This document shows, piece after piece, positions 7,391 through 13,059 of a DNA stretch of 15,209 bases (within the stretch, counting starts at the first letter, position 1; each line of letters begins with the position of its first letter). The notes under the pieces were generated by a model. The model saw only the letters and a program-made list of their open reading frames with translations, ran no database searches and had not been told where the DNA came from. Source of the DNA: CAYPCH01 sp964409165 (GTDB lineage: Bacteria; Bacillota; Clostridia; Acetivibrionales; Acetivibrionaceae). The translations under genes and the position numbers were made by a program. The stretch is from assembly GCA_964409165.1 (NCBI GenBank), contig CAYPCH010000093.1, positions 1 through 15,209 on the forward strand, in the 5' to 3' direction.

Positions 7391-7621
7391 ATAGGGAATC
7401 CCTCCTTGGCTCTTAAAAGCATATTTAAATATAATAATAATGTAATCGCTTTCCAGATGAAAGACTTGTAAATAAATAAAAATTGAAGCTTTGCCACCAG
7501 AACAGATAACATTTAAGTAATGCAAAAAAATATTTTAATATCATTTAAAGTTGCCCGATTGATTTTATAATAGATTATATCATATATTAAGAGGTATATA
7601 CATAGATTATATATAAATTTT

Positions 7622-7676
7622 ATGTTAAATTTAACATTATGAAAGATTATAAATAAGTAAATAAGTAAATAAGTAA
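7622..7676. repeat. 55-bp repeat, left copy at gap edge
   Basis: This 55-bp segment is identical, base for base, to 7777-7831 and ends exactly where the N run begins. It contains the perfect 16-bp palindrome ATGTTAAATTTAACAT (7622-7637) and 3.4 tandem units of TAAATAAG (7650-7676). It may be a real tandem repeat or, more likely, the same sequence written on two contig ends. Confidence 0.9.
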
Positions 7677-7776
7677 NNNNNNNNNNNNNNNNNNNNNNNN
7701 NNNNNNNNNNNNNNNNNNNNNNNNNNNNNNNNNNNNNNNNNNNNNNNNNNNNNNNNNNNNNNNNNNNNNNNNNNNN
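7677..7776. other. assembly gap (100 N)
   Basis: Exactly 100 N, the customary length for a gap of unknown size. Both flanks are the same 55 bp, so the gap may contain nothing at all. Confidence 0.99.
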
Positions 7777-7831
7777 ATGTTAAATTTAACATTATGAAAG
7801 ATTATAAATAAGTAAATAAGTAAATAAGTAA
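7777..7831. repeat. 55-bp repeat, right copy at gap edge
   Basis: Identical to 7622-7676 and beginning exactly after the N run. It carries the 16-bp palindrome (7777-7792) and the TAAATAAG units (7805-7831). ATGTTAAAAT follows at 7831-7840, resembling the beginning of the repeat again, so a genuine 54-bp tandem array cannot be excluded. The palindrome lies about 80 bases before the dipeptidase start and could be an operator. Confidence 0.9.
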
Positions 7832-7872
7832 TGTTAAAATACTGATAAAATAAGATTTGAGGGGGATAAAAT

Positions 7873-8811
7873 ATGTTAGTGGTAGACGCACACTGTGATA
7901 CAATAACGAAGATAATGGAGCTTGATACAGGCTTTTACAAAAACAATGGGCATATTGATCTTGAAAGGCTAAAAAATTCAGGTAGCTTTCTTCAGTTCTT
8001 TGCAGCCTTTATAGAACCTGCATATGTCCCTACAAATTCTATAAAAAGGGCTTTACAGATTATAGATAGGTTTCATGAAGAGATTGCAACCTATAATGAT
8101 GAGATTATGTTATGTTGTAATTACAACGACATAGAAGGCGCAGTGAATGCAGGGAAAGTCGCTGCAATGCTTTCGATAGAAGGCGGAGAAGCACTTCAGG
8201 GAGATTTGAGCATATTAAGGATGTTTTACAAACTTGGGGTTAGAAGTATTTGCCTTACTTGGAATTATAGGAATGAAATTGCCGATGGCGTGAAAGATGG
8301 TGAAACCGGAGGAGGACTTACCCCTTTTGGAAAGAAAGTCATTAGAGAAATGAATAAGCTGGGTATGCTTGTTGATTTATCCCATATATCGGAAAGAGGT
8401 TTTTGGGATGTAATTAAGGAATCATCTAATCCTGTTATTGCTTCCCATTCTAATGCAAAAAAAATATGCTCGCATATCAGAAATCTGAATGATGACCAGA
8501 TTATTGCGATAAAAGAAAATGGGGGTGTTATAGGGATAAACCTATATCCTGACTTTTTAAATAACAGCGGAGAGGCAGAACTGAAAGATGTTATAAATCA
8601 TATAGAGTATATATCAGGCCTTATAGGTATTGAGCATATAGGTTTGGGTGCTGACTTCGATGGGATAGAAAAGCTGCCCTTGGGCATAGGCGGGGTTCAG
8701 GATATTTATAAGATATTTAATGAACTTGAAAAACTGAATTATTCATCACAGAATATAGAAAAAATCGCTGGAGGCAATTTTTTAAGATTGATTAAAAATA
8801 TATTGAGGTAG
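7873..8811 (+). CDS. membrane dipeptidase (peptidase family M19)
   Basis: This 312-residue protein is a zinc dipeptidase of the renal dipeptidase family, which hydrolyses dipeptides, including some with D-residues. The binuclear zinc ligands are visible: His7 and Asp9 in VDAHCDT, Glu103 in LSIEGGEAL, His171 in VDLSHIS and His192 in IASHSNAK. GADFDG (259-264) contains the conserved Asp261. There is no signal peptide, so despite the family name the protein is probably cytoplasmic, as in other Clostridia. GAGGGGG (7859-7865) lies 7 bases before ATG 7873. The gene stands alone and ends at a strong terminator. Confidence 0.93.
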   Translation: MLVVDAHCDTITKIMELDTGFYKNNGHIDLERLKNSGSFLQFFAAFIEPAYVPTNSIKRALQIIDRFHEEIATYNDEIMLCCNYNDIEGAVNAGKVAAMLSIEGGEALQGDLSILRMFYKLGVRSICLTWNYRNEIADGVKDGETGGGLTPFGKKVIREMNKLGMLVDLSHISERGFWDVIKESSNPVIASHSNAKKICSHIRNLNDDQIIAIKENGGVIGINLYPDFLNNSGEAELKDVINHIEYISGLIGIEHIGLGADFDGIEKLPLGIGGVQDIYKIFNELEKLNYSSQNIEKIAGGNFLRLIKNILR

Positions 8812-8827
8812 AAAAACTACTGCCCCA

Positions 8828-8876
8828 TAACAAGCGTATTCGTCTATTATTACGAATACGCTTGTTAATTTTTTAT
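8828..8876 (+). terminator. strong Rho-independent terminator of the dipeptidase gene
   Basis: A perfect 16-bp stem (8828-8843 with 8852-8867, core ACAAGCGTATTCGT) closes an 8-nt loop and is followed by ATTTTTTATTT. It begins 16 bases after the stop codon. Confidence 0.93.
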
Positions 8877-8889
8877 TTAGACCTTTTAG

Positions 8890-8989
8890 NNNNNNNNNNN
8901 NNNNNNNNNNNNNNNNNNNNNNNNNNNNNNNNNNNNNNNNNNNNNNNNNNNNNNNNNNNNNNNNNNNNNNNNNNNNNNNNNNNNNNNNN
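8890..8989. other. assembly gap (100 N)
   Basis: Exactly 100 N, a gap of unknown true length. Unlike the first gap, the two flanks do not match each other, so sequence may really be missing between the dipeptidase terminator and the aspB upstream region. Confidence 0.99.
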
Positions 8990-9195
8990 AAATTTGAAAT
9001 AAAAATATTTACAACTTGCATTTTAATAAAAATAAGGTCTTGTGTGGAATAATATAAATTCCATCCATGAAGTTATAGAAGAGAGAAAGCCATTTATAAC
9101 TGATGTGATGAAGATACTCAACATTCAACGACCTCCATATAATGTAAATAACATTTAGATGAATAAAAATATTTTGCATTTTTAATAACAAGAAC
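8990..9195. other. AT-rich non-coding region upstream of aspB
   Basis: No gene is seen. An imperfect direct repeat of roughly 35-40 bases starts with AAAAATATTT at 9001 and at 9165 and continues with TGCATTTT-AATAA and CTTG. The octamer AACTTGCA occurs at 9013 and 9193, and also at 10 upstream of rplS. Confidence 0.4.
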
Positions 9196-9224
9196 TTGCA
9201 AAACTTAATATTATATATTAGAAT
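9196..9224 (+). promoter_or_regulatory. sigma-A promoter of aspB
   Basis: TTGCAA (9196-9201) and TAGAAT (9219-9224) are 17 bases apart. The predicted start near 9231 leaves a leader of about 27 nt, which includes the GGAGGGG ribosome site. Confidence 0.65.
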
Positions 9225-9257
9225 AAAATTCATAATAATAAATATGGAGGGGTAGTA

Positions 9258-10442
9258 ATGAAACTTTCAAACAAATCTCTTTCAATAAGTCCATCATCAA
9301 CACTTGCTATAGATGCAAAAGCAAAGAAAATGAAATCAGAGGGAATTGATGTAATTGGATTCGGTGCAGGCGAGCCTGATTTTGATACACCTGTGCATAT
9401 AAAAGAGGCGGCAATTAAAGCGATAAACGAGGGGTTTACAAAATATACTCCTGCATCGGGTACTCTAGAACTTAAAGAAGCTGTATGCAGGAAATTTAAA
9501 AGTGATAACGGTCTTTTATACAAGCCTTCGAATATTGTAATCAGCAATGGGGCGAAACATTCTCTTGTTAACGCTTTTCAGGCAATTTGCAATCCGGGGG
9601 ATGAAGTAATAATTCCTGCGCCGTTTTGGGTAAGCTATCCTGAGATGGTTAAACTTGCAGAAGGTGTTCCTGTGATTATAAACACTACTGAAGAAGAAGG
9701 TTTTAAATTTACTATTGATAGGCTCAGGAAAGCTATTACAGATAAAACAAAGGCAATTGTAATGAACAGTCCGAACAATCCTACCGGAATGGTGTACAGC
9801 GAGGAAGAATTAAAGGCGATAGCTGATCTGGCGGTTGAAAAGGAAATATTCATTGTTTCTGATGAGATATATGAGAAGCTTATTTACGATGGTTACAAGC
9901 ATGTAAGTATAGCGTCTTTTAATGATGACATCAAAGAATTGACAATAGTTGTTAATGGAGCATCCAAATCTTACTCGATGACTGGTTGGAGAATTGGCTA
10001 TACTGCTTCTAATGACGTAATTGCAAAGATTATGGGGAATGTGCAAAGCCATGCAACTTCAAATCCGAACTCTATTGCTCAAAAGGCTGCACTGGCAGCT
10101 TTGGAAGGACCTCAGGACTTGGTGAGTGAAATGGTAACAGAGTTTATAAAGAGAAGAGATTATATGGTAGAAAGGATTAATTCCATTAAGGGATTGTCGT
10201 GTATCAAGCCTAATGGTGCATTTTATGTAATGATGAATATATCAAAGCTTATAGGTACCCAAATAGGAGGAGTAACTATAAAAGGCTCTGACGATTTTGC
10301 AAATCTTCTTCTTGAGAAGGCAAATGTTGCACTGGTACCAGGTTCAGGTTTTGGAACCGATATTCATGTGAGGCTTTCATATGCAACATCTTTAAAAAAC
10401 ATTACAGAAGGTTTGAACAGAATTGAGAACTTCTTGAAATAA
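9258..10442 (+). CDS. aspB: class I pyridoxal-phosphate aminotransferase, aspartate type
   Basis: This 394-residue fold-type I aminotransferase matches Bacillus AspB in length and N-terminal pattern (LAIDAKAKKMKSEG, then IGFGAGEPDFDTP at 33-45). It probably interconverts aspartate and oxaloacetate with glutamate as amino donor. PLP-binding residues are visible: SPNNPTG (171-177), Asp202 and Tyr205 in SDEIYEKL, Lys237 in NGASKSYSMTGWRIGY as the Schiff-base lysine, and Arg372 in VRLSYA for the substrate carboxylate. GGAGGGG (9246-9252) precedes ATG 9258. Exact substrate preference within subgroup Ib is uncertain. Its product aspartate feeds SAICAR and adenylosuccinate synthesis, upstream of PurB encoded next. 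Confidence 0.9.
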   Translation: MKLSNKSLSISPSSTLAIDAKAKKMKSEGIDVIGFGAGEPDFDTPVHIKEAAIKAINEGFTKYTPASGTLELKEAVCRKFKSDNGLLYKPSNIVISNGAKHSLVNAFQAICNPGDEVIIPAPFWVSYPEMVKLAEGVPVIINTTEEEGFKFTIDRLRKAITDKTKAIVMNSPNNPTGMVYSEEELKAIADLAVEKEIFIVSDEIYEKLIYDGYKHVSIASFNDDIKELTIVVNGASKSYSMTGWRIGYTASNDVIAKIMGNVQSHATSNPNSIAQKAALAALEGPQDLVSEMVTEFIKRRDYMVERINSIKGLSCIKPNGAFYVMMNISKLIGTQIGGVTIKGSDDFANLLLEKANVALVPGSGFGTDIHVRLSYATSLKNITEGLNRIENFLK

Positions 10443-10462
10443 ATTTCACAAATTCCTTAAAT

Positions 10463-10522
10463 CAACATGAGGCAAAATTGAGTACCCTCGATAGGTACTC
10501 AATTTTATGTTGTTTGGTTTTC
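10463..10522 (+). terminator. terminator of aspB, compound hairpin
   Basis: A perfect 13-bp stem AAAATTGAGTACC (10474-10486) with GGTACTCAATTTT (10494-10506) has a 7-nt loop. An outer 6-bp stem CAACAT/ATGTTG (10463-10468, 10507-10512) stacks on it across a 5-nt left bulge. A T-rich tract (TTTGGTTTTCTTTT) follows. Confidence 0.8.
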
Positions 10523-10530
10523 TTTTATGG

Positions 10531-10559
10531 TGGATTTATAGTTTAAAAAAGTGTATAAT
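10531..10559 (+). promoter_or_regulatory. probable purB promoter
   Basis: A perfect TATAAT (10554-10559) stands 36 bases before the purB start. The region 17 bases upstream (TGGATT, 10531-10536) is a weak -35 match. The leader would be about 28 nt, too short for a purine riboswitch. Confidence 0.5.
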
Positions 10560-10594
10560 TTATGCGAAATAGGATATTATGGAGGTTGGATAAT

Positions 10595-12022
10595 TTGAAA
10601 AATACTTATGAAAGTCCTTTTAATTCAAGATATGCGAGCAGTGAAATGCAGGAAATATTTTCATCCGATATGAAGTTTAAAACATGGAGAAGATTATGGA
10701 TAGCACTTGCTGAGGCAGAAAAAGAACTTGGGCTTGATATTAAAGAGGAGCAAATAGAAGAATTAAAAAAGTTCAAGGATGACATTAATTATAATGTTGC
10801 AGAAATTAAAGAAAAAGAATTTAGACACGATGTTATGGCTCACATTCATGCATATGGAGAACAGTGCCCCTCTGCAAAGGGAATAATTCACTTAGGAGCG
10901 ACATCCTGTTATGTTGGTGATAATACTGATATAATTATAATGACAGAGGCTTTGAAACTTGTCAGGAAGAAGATAGTTAATGTTATAAGCAAACTATCCG
11001 GTTTTGCAATGAAATATAAGAATATGCCGTGTCTGGGATTTACACATTATCAGCCGGCTCAGCTTGTAACGGTCGGAAAACGTGCATGTCTATGGATACA
11101 GGATCTTCTTATCGATCTTGAAGACCTTGACTTTTTATTGTCTGGCATGAAGCTTTTAGGGTCAAAAGGTACTACAGGAACTCAGGCAAGTTTTTTAAGC
11201 CTATTTGATGGTAATGAAGAAAAGGTAAAAATGCTTGACACATTGATTGCTAAGAAAATGGGATTTGAAAATGTATTTCCCGTATCAGGTCAAACATATA
11301 CGAGAAAGCTTGATAGCAGGGTATTAAATGTCCTTAGTGGTATAGCGCAGAGTGCATACAAGTTTAGTAATGATATGAGGCTTTTGCAAAGCATGAAGGA
11401 AATGGAGGAACCCTTTGAAAAGAATCAGATAGGATCTTCTGCAATGGCATATAAACGCAATCCTATGAGGTCTGAGAGAATTTCAGCACTATCGAGGTAT
11501 GTAATAGTAGATGCATTGAATCCTGCAATTACTGCGTCAACGCAGTGGTTTGAGAGAAGTCTGGATGATTCGGCAAATAAACGTATCAGTATTCCTGAAG
11601 GTTTTCTGGCAGTTGACGCCGTATTGAATATTTATATGAATATTGCCGACGGCCTTGTAGTTTATCCTAAAGTAATTGAAAAGCACATACTGGAGGAGCT
11701 TCCATTTATGGCGACGGAAAATATACTGATGGAAGCAGTAAAACGCGGAGGAGACAGGCAGGAGCTTCATGAAAGAATCAGAGTGCATTCTATGGAAGCA
11801 GCAAAGCAGGTCAAAGTTGAAGGAAAGAAGAATGATCTTATTGAAAGGATATCCGCCGACAGCAGTTTTGGTCTTGATAAAGAGGAAATTGAGTCTGTGC
11901 TCGACCCTAAGAACTATATTGGAAGGGCGCCAGGACAGGTTGAAGAGTTTATTAATGAATTTGTAAAGCCTGTAATAGAAAAAAGCGGAGTCAGTGAATT
12001 AAAAGTTGAGTTGAAAGTTTAA
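10595..12022 (+). CDS. purB: adenylosuccinate lyase
   Basis: This 475-residue member of the fumarase/aspartase superfamily catalyses two purine steps: cleavage of SAICAR to AICAR, and of adenylosuccinate to AMP, both releasing fumarate. The start region NTYESPFNSRYASSEM is characteristic of the clostridial enzyme. Key blocks are FRHDVMAHIHAY (77-88), HLGATSCYVGDNTD (99-112), THYQPAQ (150-156) and the flexible signature loop GSSAMAYKRNPMRSE (280-294) with catalytic Ser281/282. The frame is open to ATG 10562, but GGAGG (10581-10585) lies 9 bases before TTG 10595, and that start gives normal length. The gene is outside any visible pur operon. Confidence 0.96.
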   Translation: MKNTYESPFNSRYASSEMQEIFSSDMKFKTWRRLWIALAEAEKELGLDIKEEQIEELKKFKDDINYNVAEIKEKEFRHDVMAHIHAYGEQCPSAKGIIHLGATSCYVGDNTDIIIMTEALKLVRKKIVNVISKLSGFAMKYKNMPCLGFTHYQPAQLVTVGKRACLWIQDLLIDLEDLDFLLSGMKLLGSKGTTGTQASFLSLFDGNEEKVKMLDTLIAKKMGFENVFPVSGQTYTRKLDSRVLNVLSGIAQSAYKFSNDMRLLQSMKEMEEPFEKNQIGSSAMAYKRNPMRSERISALSRYVIVDALNPAITASTQWFERSLDDSANKRISIPEGFLAVDAVLNIYMNIADGLVVYPKVIEKHILEELPFMATENILMEAVKRGGDRQELHERIRVHSMEAAKQVKVEGKKNDLIERISADSSFGLDKEEIESVLDPKNYIGRAPGQVEEFINEFVKPVIEKSGVSELKVELKV

Positions 12023-12063
12023 TTCCTAAGCAAACTGAATTATAAATTGAATTAGTTATTAGA
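12023..12063. other. short AT-rich spacer after purB
   Basis: No clear terminator hairpin follows purB here. The 137-bp repeat begins directly after, and its hairpins may serve as the transcription end. Confidence 0.3.
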
Positions 12064-12200
12064 AACTCAACTTTCCCCAAGTATTTTTGGGCTCTTTGCC
12101 GCTAAAGCAACATTGCTTACCGCGGTCAAAAAGTAAACTTTTTGACCTTAACTCGTGAGCAACCACAGCCTTAAAATACTATAAGTAGGGAAGTTGAGTT
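12064..12200. repeat. 137-bp MITE-like element with nested inverted repeats
   Basis: The ends are perfect 10-bp inverted repeats, AACTCAACTT (12064-12073) and AAGTTGAGTT (12191-12200), with partial pairing continuing inward (TCCC.., AGTATTTT / AAAATACT). Inside are GGCT/AGCC, an 8-bp stem TTGCTTAC (12113-12120) with GTGAGCAA (12155-12162, one G-T pair), and a perfect 11-bp central hairpin GGTCAAAAAGT-AA-ACTTTTTGACC (12124-12147). The whole element can fold into one long cruciform or RNA hairpin. It has no coding capacity. A second copy, same orientation, starts at 15155 (46 of 55 bases identical). No clear target-site duplication is visible. Confidence 0.75.
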
Positions 12201-12277
12201 AATAAGGAATTTATTTTAGCTTTGGGGTGTTTAAAGCTTTCAGCATTAAGAAAGCTATTTGGAGCGGAGGGGCGAAA
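12201..12277 (+). promoter_or_regulatory. gntR leader with alternative stems
   Basis: AGCTTT (12218-12223) can pair with AAAGCT (12233-12238). The latter overlaps AGCTTTC (12235-12241), which can instead pair with GAAAGCT (12250-12256). The two hairpins exclude each other. No promoter with good boxes is visible between the repeat and the gene. The closest is TTGAGT (12194-12199, in the repeat end) 17 bases from TAGCTT, a weak match. Confidence 0.3.
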
Positions 12278-12316
12278 ATGTCCCTCCTGATAAAAAGAGG
12301 AGGGAAAGAATTGTGA
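12278..12316 (+). CDS. candidate 12-residue leader peptide upstream of gntR
   Basis: ATG 12278 opens a 12-codon frame (MSLLIKRGGKEL) ending at TGA 12314-12316. It has its own strong ribosome site GGAGGGG (12266-12272), 5 bases before the ATG. Its stop overlaps the gntR start as GTGA. Codons 2-4 (TCCCTCCT, 12281-12288) are perfectly complementary over 8 bases to the gntR ribosome site AGGAGGGA (12298-12305). Translating this frame would melt that hairpin, so it looks like a translational coupling device. That it is translated is inference; the peptide sequence itself suggests no function. Confidence 0.45.
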   Translation: MSLLIKRGGKEL

Positions 12317-13050
12317 TTAATAAATACAGCAATATTCCTCTCTATTTCCAATTGAAGAATTTAATTATTGAGAAGATTGAAAATGGGGAATATGCTCCGG
12401 ACTCAAAAATTCCTTCAGAGCAGGAATTGTGTGAGATTTACAATATAAGCAGACCGACAGTGAGGCAGGCTGTTACAGAGCTTGCAAACAATGGATATCT
12501 TTATAAAGAGAAAGGTAAGGGGACGTTTGTCTCAAAGCCTAAAACATCAATAGACATAAAGGTATATACAGGTTTTACAGATTCAATACTTGATAATGAA
12601 CTTACCCATGAAAGGGAACTTGTCTTAAGCGATATTATATCGGTAAATAATTATAAAAGGCTTGCGGAGGTATTTAAGCTTGGATATAATCAGATTATTG
12701 ACTTTGCGCAGATAAGTTTTATTACAAGTCATAACAATGAGGTGTTGTCATTCAATACGTCGTATATACCCTTGAGTCTGTTTCCGAATATTATTGAAGA
12801 TGTTAAAAATAGGAAGCCATCTTATGATATACTTAGGGGAAAATATCCGTTGCTTCCGACTAATACCAAAAGCACTCTTGAGGTTATATATTCCGACCAG
12901 AAGGACGCACAGTTTCTGATGGTGCAATCCGGTCTGCCTCTTATAAGAATTGAAAATATTATATATTCTAAGAGCGGTCAGGTAGTTGAATACATTATAT
13001 CCAAATATAGGGCGGACAAGTGCAAGTTAACTTTTGAAAATGTAAAATAG
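12313..13050 (+). CDS. GntR family regulator, HutC subfamily (UTRA domain)
   Basis: This 245-residue protein has the HutC/DasR layout. A winged helix occupies residues 4-75: IPLYFQLKNLIIEKIENGEY, IPSEQELCEIYNISRPTVRQAV with the recognition helix, and the wing GKGTFVSKP. A UTRA effector domain (about 85-240) follows, with SYIPLSLFP (150-158), LEVIYSDQKDA and the closing VEYIISKYRADKCKL. UTRA domains bind small molecules such as sugar phosphates or histidine-pathway compounds; the ligand here cannot be told. GTG 13 bases into AGGAGGGA...GTG spacing (site 12298-12305, start 12313) gives standard length; TTG 12259 would add 18 unrelated residues. No transport or catabolic gene lies next to it on the same strand, which is unusual for this family. 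Confidence 0.92.
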   Translation: MINKYSNIPLYFQLKNLIIEKIENGEYAPDSKIPSEQELCEIYNISRPTVRQAVTELANNGYLYKEKGKGTFVSKPKTSIDIKVYTGFTDSILDNELTHERELVLSDIISVNNYKRLAEVFKLGYNQIIDFAQISFITSHNNEVLSFNTSYIPLSLFPNIIEDVKNRKPSYDILRGKYPLLPTNTKSTLEVIYSDQKDAQFLMVQSGLPLIRIENIIYSKSGQVVEYIISKYRADKCKLTFENVK

Positions 13051-13059
13051 CACTTTATT

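Larger units (their letters stand above)
7391..7872. other. divergent intergenic region, very AT-rich, with gap
   Basis: This region separates the permease (-) and the dipeptidase (+). It contains the repeat copies and N gap listed separately. A possible minus-strand -10 (TATAAT, complement of 7574-7579) has only a weak -35 (TGTATA, complement of 7597-7602). On the plus strand TGATAAAAT (7843-7851) is a possible extended -10 close to the dipeptidase ribosome site. TAGATTATAT occurs twice (7571 and 7604 region). I see no gene. Confidence 0.5.

Noticed and set aside
7650..7676. Short regularly spaced units resembling a CRISPR array
   Set aside because: Units are only 8 bp with no spacers; this is a simple tandem repeat.
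8782..9021. Minus-strand open frame across the second N run
   Set aside because: It is open only because Ns contain no stop codons; the flanks have no coding signal and include a terminator.
10443..10594. Purine riboswitch before purB
   Set aside because: The space is occupied by the aspB terminator and a promoter; the predicted leader is only about 28 nt.
12194..12222. gntR promoter using the repeat terminus TTGAGT as -35
   Set aside because: The spacing is 17 but the -10 (TAGCTT) is poor; it cannot be called from sequence alone.
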